This document shows positions 44,231-55,685 of a DNA stretch of 64,000 nt, one piece after another (positions within the stretch are counted from its first letter, which is position 1; each line of letters opens with the position of its first letter). The DNA comes from Andrena cerasifolii (taxonomy: Eukaryota > Arthropoda > Insecta > Hymenoptera > Andrenidae): assembly GCF_050908995.1 (NCBI RefSeq), contig NC_135118.1:1860001-1924000 (forward strand). Reading direction: 5' to 3'. The notes below the pieces were generated by a model, which made no database searches, was not told the origin of the DNA, and worked only from the letters and a program-made list of their open reading frames with translations. The position numbers were made by a program, and so were the translations under genes.

Positions 44231-45468
44231 TTATTTATTTCTCCATGGGACTACAATGTAACAGTTCAAATATCGATTAGAAAATAAGAAAATCAGAATA
44301 TGTTTTGCTATGTAGCCAAGAATAACAAGACAAGATAAATACTGAACCCATGCCCATTTTAGTTCTTCCCATATGCTAGGCTGATAATAAATTAAATGTT
44401 CTTTGTACATTAGTTCTCCAAGAATGACTACCACATCTTCACTAGTGTGACCCACTTGTTTTGTTACATATTCGTTGCTTATTTTAGCTGAAACTAAAGT
44501 AAGTTTTTATGATTCACTTTATTATCTCTCGCTTCCAATTCGGAAACAATGCTAAGAGATTTTGTTACTAACACTTCTTTTGTAAATTTTGCGTAAGCAA
44601 TTCTTCCAACGAATGGTCAACCATTTCGACAGTGTCGTTGTACGTTTCGTACAAACTTTCAGTGCTCAAGAGGCCTCTCTGTTGCAATATTAAATCTCCG
44701 AGAAAATGTAATTTTTGAATATCCTCGTGCAGTTCAATATCAAACGTAGCAATAGATTCTATTTTCATCTGAAACAATTCCTGCAACATATCATAAGTAT
44801 CGGTATTTTAAACTAACCACGCGGTAAAGAATACAGATATAGCAGAGCTTTTACCTTTAATCTAAAATGAAAGAAAAATAAAAGCTTTAGAGACTTGATT
44901 GGTTTGTCTGTATAAAAATGGGCCTCAAACTTTAAAATGTCCTTTTTACCATTGCTATTTGTATCTAATTCTTGAACCTAAAAGTTTAATAATCATTTAA
45001 ACTTTAATTAAACAATAGCTATCCAATTTTTAAAAAAATTGCAATCGCATAAGAATAAAACCTTTATTAATATACAGTCATCTGCAATTCCATTGTTTTT
45101 GTATGTTGTAAACGTTGAACAAACTATGGGATTAACGTTATAATCTCTGTACCCTAACAACAGGTATTTATAGCCGAACAATACATCGGATGCTTCTGTA
45201 TACACACGATTTTTCAAACTGAAGCCTAAAAATTAAAGTATCGTAAATCTCTCCATATTGTTCGATTATGTAAAATGTAAAATAAACAATCGAAATAGGA
45301 AGAATAAAATACTACAAATGTATACCTACCTCCTGCATTATAAATAATAAAAAGCGGTGTAAGCAACGACAGTGTTATAAAAAATAATACGATAAAAAAG
45401 CTTAGAGAACATATTTTAGTTTTATATTTGTAATTCGCTGAACTTGTAAATATTTCGATGGCAGCCAT
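44231..45468 (-). CDS. TMEM231: Transmembrane protein 231 (ciliary transition-zone protein)
   Basis: Component of the MKS/B9 complex at the ciliary transition zone, which gates membrane proteins entering cilia. Exons on the minus strand: 45330-45468, 45062-45225, 44855-44977, 44573-44780, 44231-44487. Phases 1, 0, 0, 1 agree and sum to 296 residues (human protein about 316). A first membrane helix lies at about residues 20-42 (SLSFFIVLFFITLSLL) and a second at 256-280 (WAWVQYLSCLVILGY). The diagnostic block YQPSIWEELKWAWVQY near the C-terminus, the mid-protein TNSNGKKDILKFEAHF and FLGDLILQQRGLL all match TMEM231. In insects, ciliated cells are mainly sensory neurons and sperm. The penultimate sense codons AAT AAA directly before the stop could also serve as a polyadenylation hexamer. 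One donor (after codon AAG at 45062) is GTTTTA, weaker than the others. Confidence 0.93.
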
Positions 45469-45684
45469 TGTGACGCGTTGCCTTGACAACGGCTTACAAA
45501 ATAGAACATGTTTACTGAGTAATTTGTGTAATTTGGAGTTAGTAGAGGTTATGATAACTTTCGTAAGAAACGTAAACATCTTTTCAAAGGACTTCAACAT
45601 AATATTCAATAATAATTATGTACTTACATTCGTACTATTATTTTGCATCCAGATTAATAGAGTACCCCACAAAATTATCATTTT

Positions 45685-46351
45685 TTAAAAAAAAAGGTAC
45701 AAAAAAGAGAGGCAAGTATATAATCCGATCAAAAAGAATCTTATTTAAAAACATTGTCGTAAATTAATATAAATTTATTAATGTGCTATATTTAACTTTA
45801 CAAAAGTAATGATATACAAAAATTGCGCCAATTATCACAATGGCTATTTATACAAAGAAAAAATGTATTAAATAATATTAAGCAGATATATTTTTATACA
45901 AATAAATATTTTAATACGAATAAATATTTTATTCAAAATACTTGGCGCTGCTCTCCGAATTGGTTTTGCTAAACTGAATAAATGTGTATAAATTGCATTA
46001 AGAACTTTTTCTTTCTTTCTTGTCTCAGTGCTGTCTTGTCTTGTTTTATTTATTAACCAAGACAATTAACATTTTTTTTCGGTTTCGCACCGCCAAGTAT
46101 TTTGAATAAAATATATATTCGTATTAAAATATTTATTTGTATAAAAATATATCTGCTTAGTATTATTTAATACATTTTTTCTTTGCATAAATAGCCATTG
46201 TGATAATTGGCGCAATTTTTGTATATCATTACTTTTGTAAAGTTAAATATAGCACATTAATAAATTTATATTAATTTGCGACAATGTTTTTAAATAAGAT
46301 TCGTTTTGATCGGATTATATACTTGGCGCTCTTTTTTGTACCTTTTTTTAA
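45685..46351. mobile_element. TTAA-flanked foldback, 667 bp, upstream of TMEM231
   Basis: TTAA at 45685-45688 and 46348-46351. GGTACAAAAAAGAG near the left and CTCTTTTTTGTACC near the right are the outer arms, which continue inward for about 260 bases (AATTGCGCCAATTATCACAA mirrored by TTGTGATAATTGGCGCAATT). It starts 217 bases upstream of the TMEM231 start codon, so it probably lies in or next to the promoter. Confidence 0.78.
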
Positions 46352-46369
46352 AAACAGGTAATTTTTTGG

Positions 46370-46600
46370 GGATTTCACACATTTTGTAGTGTTTATTGAT
46401 GACTGGATAATTTTTTCACCGCCTCGGGGTTATTTTTTTTAACAATATATTATATTGTCATCCAAACTACGCACGCCTGCAAAGCTACAAGACAATTGGA
46501 TTCGTGGAATTGGTTTAAATTTGAGTTTTCAGATATGAAGCAAACAGAGGATCAAAGCTGAATAGAATCGTTTAATTAATATAATACTATGCCACAATAA
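46370..46600. repeat. Copy of the 19.3-kb dispersed repeat, inverted
   Basis: TGTCATCCAAACTACGCACG is the reverse complement of sequence at about 19400-19425, and the flanking GATGACTGGATAA region also corresponds. Confidence 0.5.
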
Positions 46601-47860
46601 ATTTTTTTTCTCTGACGTAGATCACACTGCATCATCTTCTGCTTCGATTATCTGTAAATATATAAAAGCCACATTTTTTAGTTACAACCTAACGTAGAAC
46701 TTATAGAAAAAGGGGGGACTTTTGCTATAGTAAGTGTAGAGACTACATAATGTGTCCGAAGGAGGTGAGAGTGTATGGCAGAAAGTCTTGTTGGAGGAAA
46801 TTTAAATGCTAATGGTAATTTAGCGAAAATGAACAAAGAGATCCAATATTTTTAACGCACAATTTATTGATGTTGCAATAAAATTAATTTAGTATGTTTA
46901 TTGGTGAATTGAAATATTGTTAATGGGAAACTAATAAAATTAATCAATAGCGTGGGAACTACTGTGGATTTTAATTAATAATGTATTACGAATATCTTTC
47001 ACAAAAGATTGGAAAGTATCGGGAGATGCGTTTTCAGTGTACTTTCGTCACTAATGTGACTTACTCTACATTGCAAGCAGTACGCCATAATTTTTTTAAT
47101 TCTTAATGCTACGCTAATTTGAAAAATTTTATCGATTTACCTTATTTGACAAATTTCCAGAAACTTGTGCAAAACAAGATGCTTCTCTGTCTATCTAACC
47201 TTCTTCGGACAACCTCCAAGCCTGTGCGTCCCCTTCATTTCTATCGGAGCCTGTGCGTCCCCTTTATTTCTCTCCAAGCTTGTGCGTCCCCTTTACTTCT
47301 ATAAGCTTTATATAGAAACTCTAAATTAAAAATGGCTTACTGGTATAAGAATATCTGACAATTTAAATGCAATTTGTTACAATATATTATTATTTTGTAC
47401 ATGCCTGGTATAAATTTCTAGAAACTTGTGCGAAAGAAGATGTTTCTCAGTCGAACCTTCTCCGGGCAACTTTCAAGTCTGTGCGTCCCCTTCGTTTCTA
47501 GAAGCTCTACGTAAAAAATGTATTAAAAAATTTTGGCGACTTACCTTGTTAATTGAGACAATAATTCAGTGTCCTACATGGTATAAAAACTCGTGACATT
47601 GGAAAAATGTTAACTACTTACCATATTTGACACTTGGCAGGTTATGATGGTTTGACACTATATAGCTAGATTATGTTTACCTTGACAGTTATGCTGGTCT
47701 GGCTGTCACGTGATAATAATTTGTTACGCGATAGGCCGAAACCTTCATCCAATGAACGACGTGCCTGAGAGACATTTCCTCTCCCTTCCATGTTCCCCTC
47801 TTGCCCACACTTGAAGATGGAGAAAAATCTCTTAACATAAAATTCGGCAAATTGCAACTT
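46601..47860. other. Intergenic DNA with small local repeats
   Basis: Between 47215 and 47300 the phrase CTGTGCGTCCCCTT recurs three times in about 22-25-base steps, with another copy near 47480. CTAGAAACTTGTGC / CCAGAAACTTGTGC also repeats. Otherwise AT-rich without coding signal. Confidence 0.55.
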
Positions 47861-48334
47861 CCCTGCTGGAACAGCCAGTTAGAACCGCGTTGAATTTTGA
47901 TCTGGATCTATCTGGTTCAATGCGGTGCTACCTGGATTTTCAAGCAGTGATTTGTGCCAGTTCAAAAACGAATCCGGTTCAATGCGGATATCCAGATCGA
48001 TGGATGAAACAGGATTTGCATGTGCGAAATTTATCAATTTCTATCAGGAACTGCCATTTGTATAAACCCGGAAGTTTCGTATCTGAAATTGCGGATCAAA
48101 AAACTTACGAATTCGATCTGGAAATGCCACAAGCTCTTTCGAGTCCGTCGCGATCCGGATTGGCAGAGCAAATAATTCACGGGATGCATACCGTCGAGAT
48201 TTTTACATGCATATCCGGTTTGAAACCGATAGAAAATATTTCATCGGGTTCAATCTGGAATTTACGGGAAGAAAACCGCATCAATCCGGATTTAAAATTT
48301 TTTAATGCGGTTCTAACTGGCAGCTCCAGCAGGG
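47861..48334. mobile_element. MITE with CCCTGCTGGA ends, 474 bp
   Basis: CCCTGCTGGAACAGCCAGTT at the left returns as AACTGGCAGCTCCAGCAGGG at the right. CGGATTT/AATCCGG and GATCTGG/CCAGATC pairs occur within. No clear target duplication. A 177-codon open frame crosses its right edge and is considered spurious. Confidence 0.65.
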
Positions 48335-48510
48335 TTTACATCGGAATATCTCAGCTCATAAGGCACGTAGGAACAAAACGAAGACACTTTTCTTATGTAA
48401 ATCAAACCCAAGCTATCCATTAAGACCATTCAAAACTTAAACGAATCAGCCGTTATTGAGATTCGATAATCGCAGGGTTTTTCCAAAAACTGCCCGGCGT
48501 AATATAGCCA

Positions 48511-48570
48511 CGGTAGTGTCTCGCGCTGCGCATATACCTATATACATATACTTGACGCGAGACACTACCA
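48511..48570. repeat. Short hairpin
   Basis: GGTAGTGTCTCGCG and CGCGAGACACTACC are exact complements separated by about 30 bases of TATA-rich sequence. Confidence 0.8.
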
Positions 48571-49013
48571 TGTCTCTTGATTATTTATTAAACAATAAAA
48601 AAAGTACACAATGATCATATAGGTAGATTCTAGCTAATAGATAGAAATAATTATATAGTAAGTGTAAGCGGGGATTTGTATTATTATGGACATGGTAAAT
48701 GGTTATACCGTATTCTACAGATTATATAATTTCGCACTTTGAATATTCCCGCCCAGGCTTGCCCACCAACATTTTCCTGGGCAAACTTATTAGGGAGGGG
48801 GAACACCTACAGGAGTGGTGGTAATGTGTGCGTGAAACGCCATGATGGGACGAACCGGCACACAGGGAGCGGCGGGCTCCAGCTACGCTGATGGAAGGGG
48901 AAACACCTACAGGAGCGGTGGCAATGTGTGCATGAACTGACGCCACCGCGAAACCAGCCAAGTGGCGACACGCGAAGCGAATGTGACGTCACGAATGTAC
49001 CAACGCCAGCCAA

Positions 49014-49902
49014 GGGCGGTATTCTCAGTAGGGGTGTTTGATTCACCTCAAATAATCGATTCTTGAATCGATTCAAAATCGAATTATAAGAATTGATCCT
49101 TCTAAAAAATCTGAACCAAAGAATCGAGATGAAAAGAATCGCCATAATTTTTTTTCTCCAAAATTAGTACATATACATAGAAGTCGGATTTGAATAATTT
49201 TGAAAGAATCGATATAAAAAATACTTTTACAAGGAACAGTTTGGGATAGTTGTTGAAGCGCATTGTATTGAATAGAAGAAATATTTTGCTATCCATTTTA
49301 AATATTTTATTCGTCATGTAATTGTGATTCTTTCATTGATAAGGAATTTAAAAACAATAATTGCTGTAAATGTTCAGGTGATAAACTATTTCTGTGATCA
49401 GTTAAAATATTTCCGGCGTTGGAAAATACACAAGGAAGGAGGAAGGAAGAATGGTAAAGAAAGATCCAGAACTGTCCAGAACATAAGAATCGTTTATAAA
49501 TTTAGCGCGATTTCTGTATAAATTTGGCGGGAATCCTGTATAAATGGCGGGAAACGTATAAAACCAGAAAACCCTACGCAAAAAGCAGTTTGATTGGTCC
49601 TTTCACTAGTGGCAATTAATTCCCCCAGACGGCAAAAAATCGATTGTCGATTCTTACATCAAAGAATCGCTTCTGGGGAAAATCGGATACCAAAGAATCG
49701 ATTTAAAAGGTAGATCTTTTAACCAAAAGAATCGATTTTCTGAAGAATCGAATCGGAACCGAACACCCCTAATTCTCAGTCGCTACTTATTCTTAACCAA
49801 GTGCTTAAGCATTCGGCATCCTTTACTAGCTACTAGGTTAGTAGAGGATGCCGCATGCTTAAGCATTTGTTTAAGAATAAGTAGCGACTGAGAATACCGC
49901 CC
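49014..49902. mobile_element. Palindromic MITE split by a hAT insertion
   Basis: Ends GGGCGGTATTCTCAG and CTGAGAATACCGCCC. Once the hAT element at 49029-49771 is removed it is the same family as the TTA-flanked palindrome at 40598-41329 (shared AGTCGCTACTTATTCTTAA). Confidence 0.8.
49029..49771. mobile_element. hAT MITE rich in GAATCGATT motifs, 743 bp
   Basis: Ends TAGGGGTGTTTGATTC and GAACCGAACACCCCTA with a perfect 8-bp duplication ATTCTCAG (49021-49028, 49772-49779). Subterminal zones repeat AAAGAATCGATT. The middle includes an imperfect GGCGGGAA repeat (49520-49560). Confidence 0.9.
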
Positions 49903-50543
49903 TTAGTGATTTTGCACTACAACCTTAGTGGCGTCACTCATAGATGGCGTTCCCATCGTGGCGTCTCATCAAAGAGGAGATACAATAAGAGGCGTCACTC
50001 ACTCCGAGCAGAACCTTTGAAGTCCTTACTTCACCTTGGCATTTAAATTGGTTGTCTATTCGAGCGGGATATTCAAATCGACTGAATGTACCTTACCGCA
50101 ATTTGCTGATTATTTCCGAAGTTTACCGTGGTTTACCGATCATTGCCGAATGGGCATTTAAATTGGTTGTCTAGTGATTTCCCTAGTTTATGTCTGTCCT
50201 TGTCGAGTGACGCCTCTTGTTACATCTCCTCTTTGGTCTCATGCACCATTACCACCACTTCTGTAGGTGTTGCCCTCCCTCCACAAATAAGTTTGCCCAG
50301 GAAAATGTTGCTCGACAAGCCTGTTCCCGCCAATGGGTAGACCGCAGAGCATTAAATTTGTTATTGAGCGAATTGTTGAAATTAGCAACGATTCTGTCAA
50401 TCTGCATTTAAATAATTAGAAATATCATTTTGTTAATTTCAATTTAAACATATTACAGTATAGATAAGCGAGACTAAGTAAATCCTACTTACATACATAG
50501 TTATTTAGAAAACTAAGCAGGTACATACGTACGTATAGCAACG

Positions 50544-53500
50544 ATGGACGACAAAGAAAGAGCTAGTTGTTTAAAACTTTTGGAAGATTTAAAAGGTACG
50601 TGACCAACAGCGAAATTCAAACTCTATATATTGTCTGTGTGTAAAAAATTGTGGACCACAGGTATATCTTATACCTGTTGAAAAATTCTCGTAAACAATG
50701 ACCCTTTTAATTCGACAGTGTAATTTACTTAGTGTAATTTCGCTTTCTGTTTTAAGCTTGATTTTACTGATTTTACAATAACATTTTTACAGATAAAGGA
50801 AAAGAATATTCTGAGTTCGAAAAGTTACTTAACTTATTACACAAGTATGCAGCATCGCACGGACTGGACGACCAAGTCTTTGACTTATTAATGAACGTTA
50901 TTATAAATATTGATTTGGGTTAGCGTGTTTCAGATTCCATACAAAAGCAATTGTATTCTGTAGTAAATATAAACTAATGAAAAATATTTAACAGGTGCTG
51001 TTAAACTGGTATCTTTAATAAAATGTTTAGTTCCAAGACATACGGTACCTGAACAGAGCTTTAAATTAATTACCGCTTGGTGGTTATCATCTGTGTACAC
51101 ATTGCCAATTACAGTGTCTATCATTGTTGTACAATGGATCATTGGTATTATATGAAACTCTATTACTATACATGAGCCCTTTATTTTAAAAGTGGCCTAA
51201 GTCCATTTTTCAATTATTTTTTGTTCACTGTAGTAACGCATACAACTTCGAGTTAGTACTAAAAATTTATATATAAGAATCCTTTAGATATAAATGGACT
51301 TAGGTCACTTTCAAAATAAACAGCTCACATATTAGTTGTTTGCAATGATGAAAAGTTAACATACACAAGAAGATCTGAAGAAAATGCGAGAACAAAAATA
51401 ATATGTATGCTTTTAGGCTTGTGGGAGTATCAGTTGATCGATAAGAAAGTTCTAAATATATTTTACGGCGTTCTATTTCATGTAATGCTGAAGAAGGAAA
51501 GATTGGTAATTGCGTTTCCTGTGATTTTCAGTTTATAATTGCAATTATAATAGGCTTTGTGTGGAAAGGATATTTACCAATGTTATTTCAGGATAAATAT
51601 ATAGCACGGCTCATATATTTGTTAACAAAACCAGAAGATGTAACGCGTAGGGAAGTGACTCGGCTATGGACTCTACATCGAAAGTTTACGAAGCCCCAGA
51701 AACATATTATCGTGTTACTATCGTAAGTAACTACAATTAGAAATATGCTGTCGATAGAACTGTAATGTTTAAATGAAAATTTCTGTATGACTTTAGATTA
51801 TTTAAGTCGTACAAACCTGAATTAGTTCCTGAACAGATCGAGTCTGTAAACGTAGAGAGCGCATGGACACCGCTACCAGAAGTTTTACAAATCATGTTTC
51901 AAGGTGTCAGAGCTCGCTCGGAAATTCAACAAACGCGAGACTTAGATTCGAAGTCTTTCCATTGGAACGCAGCCAAGGTGACTATTCGACACCTGCCGAA
52001 ATTCCGGCAAATATGAATTTAGAAACTTTAGAATGTATATATCTTTTAATACATTGTAATAGCCCGAGCAAAGAAAGAAGGCCGTAGCACCCCTGATACC
52101 ATCTGTAGGATATTTTCAAATAGGTTCGAGTAGTTTCAAAGAGAGGGATACACGATCCATCTTTGATATTACCAGGTATGATAGACCATTACCGCGAATG
52201 ATAGAAACGATTTGTTCATTTAATACTTCTTACGCAACGAAATGTTTCAGCATGGAGGAATTAGGAAAATTGCATGTAAACGCAGAATTACCATGTAACG
52301 CTATATCTCTCTTAGCTAACACAGCTGGATATCACCTCCTCACATTTGCTAATTCCCATTATCAAAGTAGATTCTCTTACAATCTCTATAATACTTTGAT
52401 AAGAGGTATGCGTTGAAAACAAAATTTCAATGACTTATAAGTACGCTTCGCAAATAAGAAGAAAGAATAATATCTCTTTTATCTCAGCATTGATTCTGGA
52501 AAACGAGAGAATTTCTCCGAAAGAAATCAATAATTTATTAGATATGACTGCAGAATTTTCACGTTACATGCAACAGGGAATACCAGTCGTCAATCATTTT
52601 CTGGACGAGTACCTCTATTTGAACACGGGGGAGTATCAGTCAAAGTCATTGGCGTTGATACAATGGATAACTTCAATATCCATTAGTGGTATATCTTTAC
52701 TAATTTTCTATAAACCAACACTATTCGTTGACTTTTGTGTTACTGTAACTTCTGCACGAAAGAAGTAAATTGCTATCGCTTACAGATTTACAGGGGAAAG
52801 TATTAGTCCATGTAAAAAGTATATTTTACGAATCGACATTGACTTTTAAATGTGAAATTATCAGAACATTGAGAATATTGATCACAAATTTGGTACGTTG
52901 AACTGTACGTTATTTTCGTATTTCATTATTCAAATTACCAATAAAACTTTCTAATTATGAGAACGAACGCTGCTGACTTCGTCGTTGAAGGAATAATTAA
53001 TAAAGAATTGTTTATTGCAGTTTGTTAATCAAGGATTCGAAGGATGCCACCAAAACACACCCGCGTTATTCTTGGGACAAGGTCCAGTAGATAATTTAGA
53101 AGATATTCTTCCCATTCTCATAGAAGTGTCTGAAGACCTCATTACATCTGGTTTAAATATACACTGTTATGACATTTTACTACTTTCAGAAGCATTGTCA
53201 TTTTATGAACAAGTACGCGCTAAAATTGAACGATATAAAAATATGCTTACGTAGGGTAAATGGTACCAGTAGTTGACTACTTTTCAGAAAAACGTGAAAA
53301 ATAAGGTTTTTAGAAGTGGCGAACTGCGGGTATTAGGAGCCGCGGCGCGCTGTTTCAAAGAGATAGTTGCACTTCTAAAAACCTTATTTTTCAGGTTTTT
53401 CTGAAAAGTTGTCAACTTACTGGTACCTTGACCCTACTTATTGTTAGTGTAGGGAGTGAAATTTCTTCATTGCAATACCTAGGTTTGCTTCTTGGAAAAC

Positions 53501-54558
53501 CGAAGTAGCATACAGTCTTTCACATTGGCACCCCCCGCAGTAATCTATGGAAGTTTCGTTTCAAAAAGCTGTGCGATCTTGTCAAGGATATGTAAACTAT
53601 TATTAAGGTATTCATTTTGTAAGTTTCACTTTCTCATTCACAACTTGTTCCATTAATTTCAATCTGTTTCGCCGTAGGTACCGTGATATAAGTTTACAAT
53701 TTAAGAATCGTAAACTGCGAAACCAATTCAAGACAAAAATTGATAAATTATGTGTGTATGCGAAAGATTATGTTGGAGCATTGTGGTACGACGAGGTACG
53801 TAAATACAGAAGCGTACAATTACGTTAGATATCACGAATAGAACTTCAACAAAATAGAAAATTGCAGTGTATTGTCTATTGCAGGCCTGCCCTTTACGGT
53901 GCAAATACCTCCTGAAGTTCTGGGACCCGGGCAACAGCCGTGCGCGGGACTGTTCCAATGTTACCCGTTGCGAGAGCTGCGGGAGAACTGCATGAGTGTG
54001 CGTCCATGTAGGCTCGTACCACGAGTCTATGCCGTACGAGCCTACATGGACGCACGCTCATGCAGTTCTCCCGCAGCTCTCGCAACGGGTAACATTGGAA
54101 CAGTCCCGCGCACGGCTGTTGCCCGGGTCCCAGAACTTCAGGAGGTATTTGCACCGTAAAGGGCAGGCCTGGCCTATTGCTTATGATCCTATAGTTATGT
54201 GACAAATCTGTTTTTGTATTTCCAGCCATTTGCAGAACGAACTAATGCGTATTTGTTCAATAATATCCCCGACAAAGTAGTAAAAGACTTGGCCCATTGC
54301 GATTTAGATCATTTGTTAAATATCAATAATCATTACGCTATTTTACCTTACAAATGGATATTAAGGAAAGCAGGACTCAGTATAGATACAAAAGAGGTGA
54401 GATATTGTTCCGAGATACACATTTACATTCCGGATGGAGCTGTAAAAAGAGAACCCAAACAAATAATTGCATCTATGATCTTTTTGCAGGATGCTATGAG
54501 CACAGCTTTACATTATTATCCAAATGTGAATGAATTTATTGGCATATTTCAAACTTAA
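50544..54558 (+). CDS. CENPI: Centromere protein I (CENP-I / Mis6 family)
   Basis: Inner-kinetochore subunit of the CENP-H/I/K(M) part of the constitutive centromere-associated network. Fourteen exons: 50544-50595, 50793-50918, 50995-51144, 51417-51505, 51592-51722, 51797-51977, 52063-52405, 52488-52688, 52786-52892, 53021-53250, 53509-53607, 53678-53795, 54226-54396, 54490-54558. Phases join without a break, giving 688 residues (human 756). Matching blocks include QWIIGLWEYQLIDKKVLNI, LIYLLTKPEDVTRREVTRLW, SIFYESTLTFKCEIIRTL, LNIHCYDILLLSEALSFYEQ, LAPPAVIYGSF, YVGALWYDEPF and a helical C-terminus. The protein is an alpha-helical repeat with no enzymatic motif. The start at 50544 is the first ATG before a clean exon 1; the donors are mostly GTRNG. 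Exon 7 to 9 limits are inferred by phase and would benefit from cDNA. Two MITEs sit in introns 10 and 12 and leave the exons unbroken. Confidence 0.9.
53254..53434. mobile_element. TA-flanked foldback MITE at a CENP-I splice donor
   Basis: Ends GGGTAAATGGTACCAGTAG and, reverse-complemented, GGGTCAAGGTACCAGTAAG. The arms include AAAAATAAGGTTTTTAGAAG and its complement, with TA at 53252-53253 and 53435-53436. The left TA is positions +2/+3 of the intron 10 donor (AC|GTAGGG). Without the insert the donor would read GTACTT. Confidence 0.85.
53882..54171. mobile_element. Near-perfect hAT-type hairpin in CENP-I intron 12, 290 bp
   Basis: Ends CAGGCCTGCCCTTTACGG and reverse complement. Flanks GTCTATTG and GCCTATTG match at seven of eight bases. 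The arms of about 135 bases are essentially identical, with a loop of about 15 bases near 54020-54035. Both strands therefore show almost the same open reading frames, which are not genes. Confidence 0.9.
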
Positions 54559-54648
54559 CTAGGATGAAATCAGAGAATTATAAATTTTATTTATCAATAA
54601 GTTTGCATTTTGTATACGTTTTTTTATTCGAAATATAAACACGTTTGA

Positions 54649-54654
54649 AATAAA
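54649..54654 (+). promoter_or_regulatory. Candidate CENP-I polyadenylation signal (AATAAA)
   Basis: AATAAA 91 bases after the CENP-I stop codon, followed by an A/T-rich stretch. Position and sequence fit; no transcript evidence is available here. Confidence 0.55.
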
Positions 54655-55540
54655 ACAAATTTTTCCAAATGATAAAATTTCTTTTAATTCGTAGAATTTT
54701 TAACAATGTCCGTGTATACGTAGGATAAACGTATTCAAATTAAGCATTATATTTTATTTTCTCTGATTTACATAGAAATTGCCATTTATAGTTGATTTAA
54801 CAGTCTTTAATATGTATGTATGTACGTATGTAGTTACATATAAAGTATTATGAATGCCTTGGGCTCACATCTTATAAACTATATACTTTTTTTTATACAT
54901 AGGTATCTTTCAGTTTATGATCGTGCATCAATATTTTAGTTTATTGGACACATTGCAGAGGATTGAAAGTAACCAAATTCCATTTCTAATTTTCAATCGC
55001 ATCATTTAAAAATCATGATCTGACGATATTTTATACTATAATACCTTTCTCAAGACAGCGAGTGTGAAGAACATTTTTTTTATAAATTTATAATAATTCA
55101 TAATGTTCCATCGAAAGTACTTAAGTATGCATTGCTTCTAGTAGAGGCTAAACATATAACGAACTACTGTAATAGAAACTACAAGTAACCTTTCGTTTTG
55201 CTGAATAATTGACTCGCATAACACACACACACACACATACACACACGTATATACATAGGAATTAATAAATTCTTTAAAGGAAAGTGCATACATATGTAAT
55301 TCTACAGCCCTGTTGTAATGTGTATCAATTGAGCGAGCAGACAAAGCATTATATATTCATGTTCGATCAAGTTGGAAAATTAGAGAAGCAAGGTCTGCTA
55401 GAAATTTCAATGTAAATAATCCATTATCATTATTTGATCGATATAATACCAGATTACCATATTTCTTTGCATTGTTTCTTTACTACATAAAAAAATTAAA
55501 ACCGACATGAAAAATTTAAAATTCGCTAAGTAAACAATTA

Positions 55541-55670
55541 TTTTATTCCTTATTTAATCTACGACTCGTCTCAATTCTTGTATGTCGGCGCCGCGTCATT
55601 TGCAGTTAAATCTGGCGCAGACTTGAAAAATTGAGAGTCGTAGATTAAATAAGGAACAAAATTATTTTTT
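55541..55670. repeat. Hairpin repeat
   Basis: CTTATTTAATCTACGACTC is mirrored by GAGTCGTAGATTAAATAAG, about 55 bases apart, with a GC-rich loop (GTCGGCGCCGCG). Probable small MITE directly left of the GAAGTCGRTT repeat. Confidence 0.75.
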
Positions 55671-55685
55671 ACTTTTTAGCACATT

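Larger units (their letters stand above)
48747..50331. mobile_element. Outer inverted-repeat element with nested insertions
   Basis: The left arm (CCCAGGCTTGCCCACCAACA.., AACACCTACAGGAGTGGTGG) is mirrored by the right arm (CCACTTCTGTAGGTGTTGCC.., ..CAGGAAAATGTTGCTCGACA). A partial duplicate of the left arm follows at 48890-48940. Within lie the palindrome at 49014-49902 and, at about 50039 and 50153, a direct duplication of GGCATTTAAATTGGTTGTCT. Confidence 0.62.

Noticed and set aside
47890..48423. A 177-codon open frame on the plus strand
   Set aside because: It lies almost entirely inside a MITE with CCCTGCTGGA inverted ends and has no recognisable domain; openness reflects element sequence.
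51863..52087. A 74-codon open frame in CENP-I
   Set aside because: It is in a different frame from the CENP-I exon at 51797-51977 and crosses the short intron 51978-52062; the CENP-I frame is supported by phase on both sides.
53872..54229. Near-identical open frames of 95 and 111 codons on opposite strands
   Set aside because: They are the two arms of a perfect hairpin read in each direction, inside a CENP-I intron.
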